Of a DNA stretch of 64,000 bases, positions 34,231-45,310 are shown one piece after another. The DNA comes from Ailurus styani. Lineage: Eukaryota; Chordata; Mammalia; Carnivora; Ailuridae. Every line of letters starts with the position of its first letter. The first letter of the stretch is position 1. Both the position numbers and the translations under genes were made by a program. The stretch covers positions 62,001 to 126,000 of the forward strand of contig LNAC01000764.1 in assembly GCA_002007465.1 (NCBI GenBank), written 5' to 3'. A model generated the notes under the pieces. The model did no database searches and was not told the origin of the DNA. It worked only from the letters and a program-made list of their open reading frames with translations.

Positions 34231-34827
34231 GGAATAGGAGGTACTTTTTAAATGAATTAATGAGTTAATTTTTTTTTTTTTGATTCCTGGAGTTTGGAAG
34301 TGCCACTAAGATTGTAAGGAATGTTCCTGAATGATTTGATACATCCAAGGACACAGAACCATGAAGAGATAGCATGAAGCAAATTCTCCTGGAAATACTC
34401 TAGACTTTTTAAAGGCATTCACCAAGACCACCAAGACCAAGACAGGGCTTTCTGTCCTCATGAAAACCAGCTGCAAGCTTACTGTAAGCAATTTGTTACT
34501 AATAGAAAGAGCCCAGAGGTCAGGAATGGTCGAATTAAAAATACAAATACAAATTAGAAAGGAGTCAGAGTCATCCCTATCATTTCTGCCATGCTCACTC
34601 ATGTCCCACTGTGCCTTTTAAATGAAGTAGAGGGAAGTGAGTGTACAGTTGGTGCCTCAGGAATTCCATGTGAGTGAACTGAGCACGTCTTGTGTTTGCA
34701 ACAGAGAAAGAGAGAGGTTTGAGACCTGCTGCATCGAGCCCTCAAGCAGAGACTGGAAGATACCAATGATGTTTTTGGCAAGCAAGTCCATTTTAAAACC
34801 TACCAGGACATCTTTCCAGTTCACCTT
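34231..34827. other. Unique sequence
   Basis: No recognised repeat; a T-rich run lies at about 34269-34281. A minus-strand open frame of 98 codons (34306-34602) has no known domain. Confidence 0.5.
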
Positions 34828-34955
34828 GTTGAGCACTTAAATTAACTTCACTGGGCATCAGTTTCCTCCTAAGTAAATGGAAACTAAAGCATTTGTGGGA
34901 GGCTTAGGAGGAATAAGGAACACAAGGACACTGTATCTGACAGGTAGTAATATCT
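34828..34955 (+). repeat. MIR fragment
   Basis: Sense core 'aacttcactgggcatcagtt', 'tcctcctaagtaaatggaaa', then 'gacactgtatctgacaggta'. Confidence 0.72.
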
Positions 34956-34989
34956 TGATCAAGTTCCACTTCAAGGAAATTGTTGCCCT

Positions 34990-35205
34990 ACACCAGTCTT
35001 GGCACTGTTGATATTTTGGACCAGATAATTCTTTCTTGCTGGGGGCTGTGTGGTGCATTGTGCGATGGTTGGTAGCATCCTTGGACTCTATCCACTTGAT
35101 GCCAGTGCTCTCCCCCAGCTGTGACAATAAAAAAATATGCCTTGACCTTGTCAAATGTCCTCTAGGGGGCTGAATCATCCCTGGAGGAGGACAACTGCCC
35201 TAGAA
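34990..35205 (-). repeat. MER20-like hAT-Charlie DNA transposon
   Basis: Antisense order: 'cttggcactgttgatatttt', 'ccagataattctttcttgct', 'gcattgtgcgatggttggta', 'tatccacttgatgccagtgc', 'ccccagctgtgacaataaaa', 'cttgtcaaatgtcctctagg'. It is almost full length (about 215 bases) and non-coding. Copies of this family are known in other mammals as sources of regulatory sites. This one contains a CTCF-like core, 'cctctagggggctg', at 35159-35172. Confidence 0.72.
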
Positions 35206-35269
35206 TCTGGGACCTAGACCCCAGCTGTCAGCAGGAAGTCTCCAACAATCAACATTTCTAGGATTGCCT

Positions 35270-35575
35270 TAGATGCAAAGAGATATTCCACTCAGGGTCG
35301 TGCCCCTTTCCAGGACCATCCACAACCAAAGACTAATTAATACAGAGTGGAAAGGCTTGGGTCATCTTAGCTTAATGCAGTGCAACACTGAAGGGCCCCA
35401 CCAGCTCCAGAGCTCATCTTTCCCTCTGCCCACTCCTCCTTCCCTCCTCTCTCTTCCCCAGTTGTGAATCACAAGGGCACACCTAAATAAGCACTGTGCA
35501 CCCTAATCTCTGTCTCAGAGTCTGTCTCCTGGGGAACTGATCTAACTACCTTCTGCTTCCCTTTTAGGGCCAGTT
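35270..35575 (+). repeat. Ancient interspersed repeat, family shared with 42.4, 50.6 and 52.9 kb
   Basis: The end 'ctaaataagcactgtgcacc', 'ctctgtctcagagtctgtct', 'cctggggaactgatctaac' aligns by eye with the 3' ends at 42590-42665 and 50890-50960 and with the inverted copy at 52885. The upstream limit is uncertain. Confidence 0.45.
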
Positions 35576-35882
35576 ATAGGAGTCTTTTCCCCATTAGATT
35601 TCGCAGAAGAGAACATACTGAACAGTTAATGGCAACTTGCATTTGCCTTACCTCCCAGCAATATCTTGGAATCAATCATGTAACTTAGTAATTGAGTCTG
35701 AATGTACCAGCTACCTTGTCTGTTTTAACAAGGACAAATAGCTTCATCTGAAAATGACATCGTTGCCTTGAATGTGAAAGCAAATGGTCGTGTAACAGAA
35801 GATGGCTTTAGTAATATTATTGCATTAATTCAAACAAAAAAGCAATGATAAAGTGAGATGGAAATACAATATCATGGGAAAA
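35576..35882. other. Unique sequence
   Basis: Nothing recognised. Confidence 0.5.
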
Positions 35883-35896
35883 GTTCACCTTATTTA

Positions 35897-36123
35897 TTTT
35901 TATTTATATTTTTATTTTTTCTAAAGACTTTATTTATGTATTTGACGCAGAGAGAGAGAGAGAGAGATCAGATTACAAGTAGGCAGAGAGGCAGGCAGAG
36001 AGAGAGGAGGAATCAGGCTTGCTGCTGAGCAGAGAGCCTGATGCGGCTTGATCTCAGAACCCTGAGATCATGACCTGGGCCAAAGGCAGAGGCTTTAACC
36101 CACTGAGCCACCCAGGCACCCCT
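35897..36123 (-). repeat. CAN-SINE, mustelid-type
   Basis: 'tacaagtaggcagagaggca', 'gagcagagagcctgatgcgg', 'cactgagccacccaggcacc'. Target-site duplication 'gttcaccttattta' (35883-35896) and 'gttcactttattta' (36124-36137), one C/T change. The tail side is a long mixed T/A tract. Confidence 0.95.
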
Positions 36124-36189
36124 GTTCACTTTATTTAAAACAACTTTGTTTGTAATTCACCCAAACTAAATCTCCTCCATTAATCACTT

Positions 36190-36292
36190 TTTATTGAGAG
36201 AGAGAGGGAAAGGGACTGAAGGAGGGAGGGAATGAGGAAGGCATGAGAGAGAGAAAGGGGGGGGGTTGAGAAAGAAAGGGTGAGCAAGTGAG
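36190..36292. repeat. Purine-rich (GA)n low-complexity tract
   Basis: A run of G and A with '(gagagaga)', 'gaaggagggagggaatg' and a G9 stretch; only a few pyrimidines. Confidence 0.85.
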
Positions 36293-38223
36293 CTCACCTA
36301 AGGGATTTTATAGCATATAGTCTGTGTTCTTTGCCATAATAAATTTTTGATAGTGTCACCAGAAGTGAGTAGCATGGGATTTCTTTATTTCAAAGTTGTA
36401 TTTAACACAACCACCTCCCACAAAAATCCTCTCCCATGGAAGAATGATAGATTGTACCAAAACCCAGGCCAATTAGCCTGGTTTGTTTCAAGTGCACATA
36501 ACTCAGCAGCCACCTGTGGAATTGCGGAATGACATCACCAGCCTAATTTGTAAGGCTCCATATTCTCCTTCCAAAAGCCCCAGGAGCAAGAATTCTCCAT
36601 GCTAATCAGACCCCAGCATATAGCCATCAGAAACTTGCTTCATAGCACTTGAGTTTTAGGCTTATTTTTCCAAGTCAACCTGCACTTGCTCTCTTGGGGA
36701 AAAAGTAATCATTTGATTTGGAGAGTGAGAGAGGATTTCTCTTTTGTGAAATTATAGATTGAGCCACTAAATGGAAAATACTTCCTTAACCTAGCATGTT
36801 GGTTTCAAATACATTTGTAAAAGCACTGAAATCCTTAGGGTTGTAGACTATGCCTCACATCCTCTTGAATGTCTATTTCCACTCCTCCATTTGAGGACAA
36901 GGAAGGAAATACCCCACCACCTTCTTTATCTTGATTCTAATAGTGCCTTAAAACCAAGACAACATGCCCTATGCCAACATCATAACCATCCCTTGCATTT
37001 CCCTGACCTTTGATTCTTGGTTCATGCTTTCCTATAAAATGGGAATTTCTTTCTCTTTTCTTCATCCACACTCATTGCCATCTACCCATTGCTTATACAA
37101 CAGCCTTGCCAGCTGGGTAGGATTGACTCCACTCTCAGCTGCATGGGAAGGTGTTGATTGACCTAAGTAAGTAACACACATCCCCCCAAGAGAGAGATGG
37201 AAAGTTCTGACATCAATGAGCTGTTGGTATAAATTAACTGTAAAGTGCTCTCAGTCTTGAGAATCTTTCAATTGCTGAGCCAACACTTTCCTTCTTGTTT
37301 AGTCAGTTTTAGTTAGATTTTCCATTATTTGCAAGCAAAAGCATGCTACCTGCTATACCTTCCATTTAACTGTTTTTAATTATATATCCCATTTCACTGA
37401 GGAAGCTATCGATTGCAAGAAACACCATTATTTTGTTGTACTTTGTGTACCACTATGAAATACAAAGCTCTATGAGTTGAAATATAACGCATGTTTTCTT
37501 ATCATTTAGGATTTTCATTGCATACTTAATTGAAATTGCTATTTTGGATTTATTTAGATAATTTCTTCAGTCACATCTTGCTCTAGGGAATAGATTAAAA
37601 AGAGATAAATTGGTTAAGATTTCCTAAAACTTGTCCATATGCAGAGTCCAGTACCTCTGAATCATTTTTCACTACAGAGTCACAGGTAAGAGTTTTCCAG
37701 TTTCATCCTGCATCCTTGTGCTCTCAGGAAAGGTGTTGTTGATCCAGTTCTTCATGAGTGCCCCACTCTGGACTTCTCTTCCAAGCTTCTAATACTTTCT
37801 CTAAAAGTTTTGAAGCTGGCTTCTTTTTGTTGCCAAAAAAGGTTTTCAGACAACAGCCAAATGCAAAACTTCCCCCCACCCCATATGGCCTCTAATTGGT
37901 TGGTTGGCTGAAAGTTAAGAGGTTGCAGCTGCCCAGTCAGTCTACCAGGAATGATAACCAAGTATACACATGTACAGGCAGCAAAAACTCACCACGACTA
38001 TGCTTGACTGTAAAACACCCCCAGGTATAAGAGGTATCTTACTTTCAAAGAAGACAGGATATGAGAAAATGAGCATCTTAGAAATAATGGAACAGCAGGG
38101 TACCATTCTTTGCCTTTAGGTGTTTGGTTATCAGGATAGTGGGCTATGCCATAGTCCCCTTATCCAGAATGCAGAATACTTGAGTGTTTCTCAGAGTGTG
38201 ATATGAGTAACTGTAGGAGTATG
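36293..38223. other. Unique sequence, no genes seen
   Basis: About 1.9 kb with no recognised repeat and only short open frames with no domain. Confidence 0.5.
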
Positions 38224-38233
38224 CAAGTATTTT

Positions 38234-38427
38234 TTTTAAAGATTTTATTTATTTATTTCACAGAGGGAGAGAGATCACAAGGAGGCAGAGAGGCAGGCAG
38301 ACAGAGAGAGGGGGAAACAGGCTCCCCGCTGAGCAGGGAGCCCGATGCGGGCCTCCATCCCAGGACCCTGAGATCATGACCTGAGCCGAAAGCAGAGGCT
38401 TTAACCCACTGAGCCACCCAGGCGCCC
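38234..38427 (-). repeat. CAN-SINE, young
   Basis: Near-consensus body: 'aagattttatttatttattt', 'gagatcacaaggaggcagag', 'ccccgctgagcagggagccc', 'cactgagccacccaggcgcc'. Target-site duplication 'caagtatttt' at 38224-38233 and 38428-38437. The intact 'ggcgcccc' head keeps its CpG, consistent with recent insertion. Confidence 0.96.
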
Positions 38428-38674
38428 CAAGTATTTTGAGGTGGCAAACAGATGCTCATTACTCATTTCAATGTACTATCTACATATGATTTTGATATAC
38501 CCCATATCACCATTACTTTTTCCAAGTCCTCATCCCTCATTCCATCTACATGCTTTACCATGTGATTTTGCCATTCTTCCATTAGGGGAGGATGTATTTT
38601 CTTTGCATCCCTGATGATGGACTTGAGTGTATGACTTTGTTTGGTCAATGGGATAATAGAGGACATGACATTTA

Positions 38675-38960
38675 TTTTTTTTTTAAAAGCTTCTTTTTTT
38701 TTTAAGATTTTATTTATTCATTTGACACAGAGAGAGAGATTACAAGTAGGCNAAAGCTTCTTTTTTTTTTTTAAGATTTTATTTATTCATTTGACACAGA
38801 GAGAGAGATTACAAGTAGGCAGAGAGGCAGGCAGAGAGAGAGGAGGAAGCAGGCTCCCCGCTGAGCAGAGAGCCCAATATGGGCCTCGATCCCAGGACTC
38901 TGGGATCATGACCTGAGCCGAAGGCAGCGGCTTTAACCCACTGAGCCACCCAGGCACCCA
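38675..38960 (-). repeat. CAN-SINE with an internally duplicated tail around one N
   Basis: Perfect 14-base target-site duplication 'ggacatgacattta' at 38661-38674 and 38961-38974. The body ('acaagtaggcagagaggcag', 'ccccgctgagcagagagccc', 'cactgagccacccaggcacc') is a young mustelid-type copy. The length exceeds a normal copy because the tail-proximal 66-68 bases occur twice around an N at 38752. Confidence 0.95.
38686..38820. repeat. Direct duplication around a single N
   Basis: 38686-38751 and 38753-38820 are the same sequence ('aaagcttctttt...tacaagtaggc'). They differ only in the T-run length (10 versus 12). Probable unresolved assembly overlap. Confidence 0.92.
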
Positions 38961-39394
38961 GGACATGACATTTAGACTTGAACTCTTACACCCCTGACTT
39001 TAGAGGAGAACCATGAGAAGGATAAGCGTCATGTAGCCTGAGGCTAAGAGAGCTAGAATCTGAAACCAACCTAGGGCAGCTGTGTCCCAGTGAACTCACA
39101 GGTATATGAACAAGGAAGACATGCTTCTTATTATGTCACTAAGTTTTGGGGTTGTTTGTTATACAGCATTACTCTGCCTGACATAAATGACATAAATATG
39201 CTAAAACTCTAAGTTATTGTAATGACTTACAAAACGGAATACTGGTTTTCCACTTAGGGTGATGATATAAAGTTTCCTTTGAAAATAAAAGTACTTAAAG
39301 AGTCAATTAAAATATTAGATAATCATCATATTAGGAAGTGGAATGTGAATCCTTAAAATTAGGGAAATACCGATGCAGTAAATAGAGATTTGAA

Positions 39395-39505
39395 GTGGAA
39401 GGCAAGAGATCAGAGTCACTCGTTAGCTATAAATCTGAGAGCCACTAGTGTATCTCCTCAGTGCCTCAGTTTTCCCCATCTATCAAAGGAACAGAATTGG
39501 ATTAG
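39395..39505 (+). repeat. MIR fragment
   Basis: Sense core: 'cactcgttagctataaatct', 'ctcagtgcctcagttttccc', 'catctatcaaaggaacagaa'. Confidence 0.75.
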
Positions 39506-39689
39506 ATGGTTTATTCAGCTATTTAATTCATTGTAGAATTAAATACATACAAATATGGCCTCTTACCTTTTCTATAGCTCAGGATAAAGATGACAGAGAG
39601 TCAGGTAATTTCATAGCATCTTGAATGCCTTACACTGTTTGGACATGGGAGGTGGCATCATGGAACAATGATGGCTGTCAGTTTTGAAT

Positions 39690-39845
39690 TATTGTAATGT
39701 GCCAAGTACCAGACTAACAGCTCTATGTATATTATCTGATTTATTCTCATGAACAGTCCTGTGGTGAAGAACATATTACCCCTTTTCAATAAACATGGAG
39801 GACCAGTAAAGCCAAGAAAGCAAACTCGCTCAAGGTCAAAGAAAG
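39690..39845 (-). repeat. MIR fragment
   Basis: Antisense order: 'aatgtgccaagtaccagact', 'tctgatttattctcatgaac', 'tattaccccttttcaataaa', 'actcgctcaaggtcaaagaa'. Confidence 0.75.
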
Positions 39846-40139
39846 GAATGCTAACTAAGGGATTTATTATTTTGCATAAGGAATAACTGATACTATATTT
39901 TTGCCTTTAATATTTCTTAATGACTCAAGTCATGCACGACTACATTCCCAAAGGCTCAAACAAGGCTGGTGTAGGCAGAGAGCGTAAGAATTTCTCTTAT
40001 AGCCACATCCCTCCCTTCATCTTACTCAACTGGAAGACCCTCCCCACAAGGCCCTCATGGTCCATAGTATGGTCAGCAGCATACCACTCCATGCATTTAC
40101 ATGTTAAAGCCTAAATAAAATTGAGTCTTTTACCTGATC

Positions 40140-40640
40140 TCAGTCCTCTAGTCGCCTCCCACCACACTTTGAATAAAACTTTAAGCAAAGACCATGGCCT
40201 TCAAGCTCCCAGTGATCTGGCTCCTGGCTCCCTCTGCCCCCACTCCCCCTTTTCCTTTGCTCACAGAGTTGCAGCCACACTGGCCTCCTTTTGTTCTTCA
40301 AACACACAAAACACAGTCCTGCTTCAGGGACTTTGGCCTTGCTGTCCCTACAGCCTGGCACATGTTCCTTTCAGATCTCTGATCAAATGTCACCTCCTCA
40401 AAGAGGCTCTTTCTGGCCTCTAGCTAAATTACTTTCTATTCCCTTAGGCTGCTTTGTATCCCTTTATGACTCCTACACCACCTGACACACAGTTGTTTGC
40501 TTGTTCTTTGTCCTCAATTTCAATTCCCCCCACTGGCCTGTAACTCCCAAGAAGATTTTTGTTTTACTTGCTGTTGTATCACCAGCACTGAAAATGCAGA
40601 CTGGAACTCAATAAATATCTGCCAAATGGTTGAATGAATA
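40140..40640 (+). repeat. LINE-2 3' end, well preserved
   Basis: Sense L2 order: 'agtgatctggctcctggctc', 'gttgcagccacactggcctc', 'cttcagggactttggccttg', 'tgatcaaatgtcacctcctc', 'agaggctctttctggcctct', 'gtatcaccagcactgaaaat', 'ctcaataaatatctgccaaa', 'tgaatgaataa'. This is the classic L2 3' end including its terminal short repeat. Plus-strand frames here are fortuitous. Confidence 0.92.
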
Positions 40641-40649
40641 AATAATTAA

Positions 40650-41075
40650 GTTAGATGGCATATATAAACATAGTCATATATTTTTTCCTACATAAATTGG
40701 AGCATGCATTGTGGTTTATGTTCTGAGATTAGCTTGTTTTCATGTCCTAGATCTTGGAGATCATTCTATGTCAGTGAGTATTGATCCATCTCATGTTTCT
40801 AAGGTCTATACAATATTCAATGGCATGGTTACACTATTTATCTAATAGTGCCACACTGATGAACACACAGGGTATCGCTAAATTTTGCTATAACAACTAA
40901 CCTCGCAATGAGCATTCTTGACTATGCCTTCGTGTATTTAACAGTATTCTGGTAGGATCTATTTCTAGAAATGAAACTTGTTTAACCACTGGGTTAAAGG
41001 AAAAGTACATTTAAATTTTTGAAAATATTGACAAACTACTGCCCCCAAACATGCTTTTCTAATGTAAAACCTCTG
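40650..41075 (-). repeat. Ancient LINE-1 (L1M-type) fragment
   Basis: Antisense order: 'cttggagatcattctatgtc', 'ttcaatggcatggttacact', 'tttgctataacaactaacct', 'tctatttctagaaatgaaac', 'aatattgacaaactactgcc'. It starts directly after the L2 3' end, so the two oppositely oriented LINE fragments meet within about 10 bases. Confidence 0.85.
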
Positions 41076-41279
41076 CAGTAGTAAAGAAGAGTCCTTAACT
41101 TCACTTTTCCCGTCTCCCCATTACATGGGTGAATAGAGCAAAAGGATGCTGTCTGCTTAACAAATTGCACTGGAAAATGCAAATCACCGTACCTCCCATC
41201 TCCAAGGCTAAATAACCTGAAGGCCAAGGTCATTTAGAGGAGACTGAATGAGATCACATGGACTTGGCCAGTGAAGTGT

Positions 41280-41900
41280 CTGAAGTGTATTGTGCGAGCT
41301 CACCCAGGCACCATAATTATAAGCAATAACTTTGTTTTTGTTTTCTTCATTATACCTTGGAAATAGCTGTCATAAAGTCATTTATTGCCAGCTGCTTGCA
41401 TGTTTATAACTACAACTCCGCACAGTATAAAACAAACTATTACATAGCTATGAATAGTAGCAGTCCTCTTCCAAACTTCATATTTTCCAAGAAGACAGCT
41501 GGATTAGTTCCACTGCGAATTTATTAGGATGCAAAATGTTAGAACCAACAAAGAGAAAAACTTGCCTTTTGCCCGAGCCTGCTCACGTGACTGCTAGGAA
41601 TGTTTTACTGCAAACTATACATATGTGAAAACAAGAACAGGTCACCGGAAACCTGCTGAACCCAAAAGAATGTTCATTCTGCTCCAAAATGTCTACATCT
41701 GTAAACTCTCTTTATGCAGAAGCAAAGGGAAGAAACAAAGGTTAAAAAAGAAAAAACCCTAAAAAACCTCTTATCAACAGCAAAACACTTGTGCAATATG
41801 AAAGCTCCTGCTGGAACAAAATGTCCCTAAAATGATGACTTCTCAAAAACCTAATTACCTCTAATTTTGTAATATCCCCTCTCCATCTTCCTTATAATCA
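41280..41900. other. Repeat-poor block, candidate conserved non-coding region
   Basis: No repeat recognised. Dense A/T motif words include 'caccataattataagcaata' (41310), 'gtcataaagtcatttattgc' (41370), 'gcgaatttattaggatgcaa' (41514), plus two Sox-like words ('aacaaag', 'ctttgtt'). Enhancer role is inference. Confidence 0.35.
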
Positions 41901-42429
41901 AGCACAAGTATTAGACAGATGTTGTATCCCTGGCACCCAGGAGTGAGGAGTGTGTGGGCAGGCTCTGAGGTGACCTTTCCTGTGCAGAGTCAGGGGCAAC
42001 TGAGATTAGAGTCATCATTTCAGATCCCCTGAGAAGTAAATTACCCCCTTGAGTGTGAATGGCCCACAGCTCAAAACCACTGCCAAGGGTCTAACTGTGC
42101 CTGCAGGGAGGAGCCTTCCTTGCTGAAGAAGGGGCCTAAATGACAAGGAAGAATTGTGTGCCCACAGAACTGAGGGACTAGATCACTGAAAGAATAGGGC
42201 TTTAGGTAGGATCTTCAGAGGACTTGTGGACCTTTGAGCTTTCCTCAGCGTGGCTGTAAGGGGTGCTGTCTCTGTCCCGTCCTTTACCATTCCCATGTGC
42301 CCCTGTCCTTGGTGCCCCCCCACCCTGACACCAACTATCATAGACCCCCTTCGTCAGTGCACTCAGGAAACAAAGAGGCTGAAAATCAGATCCCAGGGCT
42401 AAGCCTGAACCAATAATTGATGGGCAGGG
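41901..42429. other. Unique, more GC-rich sequence
   Basis: A minus-strand open frame (42202-42528, 108 codons) has no known domain. No repeat recognised. Confidence 0.5.
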
Positions 42430-42670
42430 TGTGGGAGAGTATAAATGCCAGCACAGCTTTACCCTGCTGAGAAAAATGCTGAGTGTGACCTTCATCTGGA
42501 GACTACCATCATTGGGTTTTACAGTCACTTGGGATTTGGCCTGATGTCTACCCTTCCCTTCTAGTCCAGTGCTTCACATCTCAGTGCATTTTTCTTGGGA
42601 TTTTCCCAATACATCCCTTTTTCCTAAAGACTCCTCAGAGTCTGCTTCTGGGTAGCCAACCCATGATATC
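42430..42670 (+). repeat. Ancient interspersed repeat, family shared with 35.3, 50.6 and 52.9 kb
   Basis: The 3' end 'ctcctcagagtctgcttctg' followed by 'ggtagccaacccatgatatc' parallels the other copies. The upstream part, 'gagagtataaatgccagcac', and 'cttgggattttcccaataca' are consistent with an LTR-like element but not diagnostic. Confidence 0.45.
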
Positions 42671-43599
42671 TGTTGTTGTTATTTACCTTAATGCCACCAG
42701 CAGTAAAACTATTAAAGTGAAAGAGACCTGGGGGTTATTTTGGGAGGACCTCAAAGGAAACAGAGCATGGTTATCCCCAGTCAGTCTTGGTAAGCAGAAG
42801 CAGAAAAAGAAAGTAAATCCTTGTGAAGCCACAGGAAGGAAGAAAGTATACCTCAAGACTTTGAACAACTTGAGCAACTGAGATCTGGCTCAGAGACAAG
42901 GAGGGGCTGCCAAGGACATACAACTGGGAGGAAATTCAGAAAGTGACCAGTCAGGGAGAAACAGAAGGCGGTGGCCCTGGGACTCTATGTGTTCCATGCC
43001 GAGAACAAGGCCCCAACCCAGACTGTACATCATGTAAAGTTTTGTTTAACAAATACAAGGAGGCGTTATCACCCACTCATCGTTTCAAGTCAGTCCCTGG
43101 CTTCTCTTACTGGTATGTTATGTCTTAATAATGTTCTTAATTAGAAAGTTGAAGATCTGACTTCTAGAGAAACATTAAGAAAACCCATTAACAAGAAATA
43201 ACCACAAAACAAAACAAAAAAAAAAACACAGATGTTCTCATGGAACATAGCAGCCCAAAAGCCTTGACACACATAGACGGTGAGGTGGTATTTTCTAAGA
43301 GTCTATGGACTGGCCACTACAGATAGGGTAATTCAACCATTTCCCAGCCAACCAGTCTCACGGCTCCTGCCCAGTGTGACTAGTGGTCTGCTAACAAACC
43401 AAACAGCTTTTAGAAGGAAGGGAGAGAATACACATTCGACAAATAGTTAGTGGAAGACCACAGATACAGACAGGATACCAGGGTATCCAGAAGCTTCAGC
43501 TATCCATCAGGTTCCTGTCTTCCTATGCCTTAATAAGATAAATAGGAATAAAGATACCACCTAAGAAATTCTAAATCTTTCAGGATATTTTCACATGGG
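42671..43599. other. Unique sequence
   Basis: An A-rich run with 'aaaacaaaacaaaa' lies at about 43205-43228. Nothing else recognised. Confidence 0.5.
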
Positions 43600-43755
43600 C
43601 CTGGTCGTCTCTCATCATAACCATGTAAGGCTCAGAAGAGTCTGTCTATCCCCAGATGGGGTGAGTGGTCTTCCCAAAGTCATGCAGTGGCCAAGAGGAT
43701 AAGCTTAGACAGAAGCCCTGATGTCCTTGACTCAAAACTCTAAGCACTTCCTGCT
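43600..43755 (-). repeat. Possible MIR fragment
   Basis: Antisense-like words 'tctatccccagatggggtga', 'gtcatgcagtggccaagagg' and 'ctcaaaactctaagcacttc'. Diverged. Confidence 0.45.
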
Positions 43756-43930
43756 GCAGAATAGAGTCAGTAAGGTCAGGAAGGTGGAGACAGGGTAAGA
43801 GTCCATCCTGAGCATGCTCAGTCCTTCGAAATGACTGGTTGGAAATGAGTACTCTTTATAAGCAGGAACACAGTACAAAAACCCTTCTAGACCTAGCCAC
43901 TAGATCTTACTTACTAAGTCAGCTGTCAAA

Positions 43931-44050
43931 CTGAAGATCAGGGTTACAGGGTAATTGAAGATTAGGACACTTTGGAACCATTGCTCTATTCCATTCAGAT
44001 GACTGAAGGTCAGGATACTTTGAGAACCACTGTGTTATTCTATTCTGACC
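43931..44050. repeat. Degenerate 48-base tandem repeat
   Basis: Units 43954-44001 and 44002-44050 share the pattern '(a/c)tgaag.t.agga.actttg', '.aacca.tg', 'tattc.attc'. A partial third unit ('ctgaagatcagggt') lies at 43931. About three quarters of positions agree by eye. Confidence 0.65.
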
Positions 44051-45236
44051 AAGGCTGTTTCTTCCTACTGCCTCACCAGACCATTGTCATCCAGCCTGCA
44101 TCTACCTCATATCCAGCACAGACTCCCTCCCACTAAGATAAGCTGAGTTCCTTTCCTGTCTATGTTTATTAATCTGTCACATGATTGAAGAGTGAACAGA
44201 CTGCCAGGTTACCAACACATATATAGGTTTTATTCCTACAGACTTTTTGATACCTCTGTTCCATCTCTTCACAGTGTCTGCAAGTTCTCTCCACAAATTG
44301 GGCAATTTCATTTTAAGCCCTCCATAATTTCATGGTGTGATCTTAAAACATCACATAGAAAAAGAGATGGTTTTCCTTATGAATATAGCCACTTCTTAAG
44401 TCAATTATATATGCAAACACTTGACTCCATTTCATATTTATGGGAGTCAGGTGAGACTCTATTGACAGTTGCTTGGGACCTAAACTACAGTGGTTTGTAA
44501 AGAATAAGGGCTTTAAATAAAATGAGGTGTGATTATTCAGCTTGAGTCAATATGTAAAGGTAATAAATTCTTCTTTCCTTAGTCACAAAGGAAGACATTA
44601 GTCAAGCCTAATGCACACTTTATATTTAACAAGGGAATTAATTAGGAGATAATGACTAAGAAAGAGGTGTCTAAAGGACGCACCCTGTAGGAATGACTAA
44701 AATAAAGGAAAGCAAGAAAGGAAAAGGAAAAGGAAATTGATCATAGTCATATTTCCCAAGTTCAAGAATTGCTGCTCATGGCCTGAAAATGGCTGTGCTT
44801 TGTGGGTCATCAATCACTGTGAAGAGTTTTATCAACTGGAGTCTATTATGGAAATGAGCAAAAAGAAAAAGACTGGAACAACCAGTCTGCAAGAAGATGT
44901 CTGACAGCTCAGGCCCCAGGATGTGAGTTATTTGTATATACTTCCCAGTGCTCACTGCATTAATCCAGCCAGAATTCTGCCAGAACCACAAGGAGGGGAG
45001 CAGGCAGCTGGCCTCCAAAGTATACACTGAGGGTCAGTATATACACAGTTGTGTACACAGTTGGCTCCAGCACTGGGAGATGAACAAACCATCAGGATGA
45101 GCAAACCAAATTTTACAGAAAGCGACACACCCATTATTCACTGAGAAATAGTTAAAACTAAATGTCTTTCTATTCTTAGGGATTTAATTTAATGTATGCA
45201 CTAAGAGAGTCAACGAGAAGGTCACACATGCATTAA
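44051..45236. other. Unique sequence, no genes seen
   Basis: A small purine-rich run ('aggaaaaggaaaaggaaatt') lies at about 44719-44740. The open frame at 44192-44500 has no known domain. Confidence 0.5.
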
Positions 45237-45237
45237 T

Positions 45238-45308
45238 GCATGGATGGATGGGTGAAAAGATAGCAAGATGGAAGGATAGATAGATAAATGGATGAATGGA
45301 TGGATGGA
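45238..45308. repeat. (TGGA)n/(TAGA)n simple repeat
   Basis: 'tggatggatgggtg', 'gatagatagataaatggatg' and 'aatggatggatgg' blocks with interruptions. Confidence 0.9.
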
Positions 45309-45310
45309 AC

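Larger units (their letters stand above)
38490..39190 (+). repeat. Ancient interspersed repeat interrupted by a SINE
   Basis: Flanking the SINE are 'ccatgtgattttgccattct', 'ggatgatgttc'-poor middle sequence with 'gactttgtttggtcaatggg', and the end 'cactaagttttggggttgtt' followed by 'tgttatacagcattactctg'. These words occur in this order in an ancient mammalian repeat whose name I cannot give. Boundaries are approximate. Confidence 0.5.

Noticed and set aside
42202..42528. 108-codon minus-strand open frame
   Set aside because: No domain, no supported splice sites, and it partly overlaps an ancient repeat.
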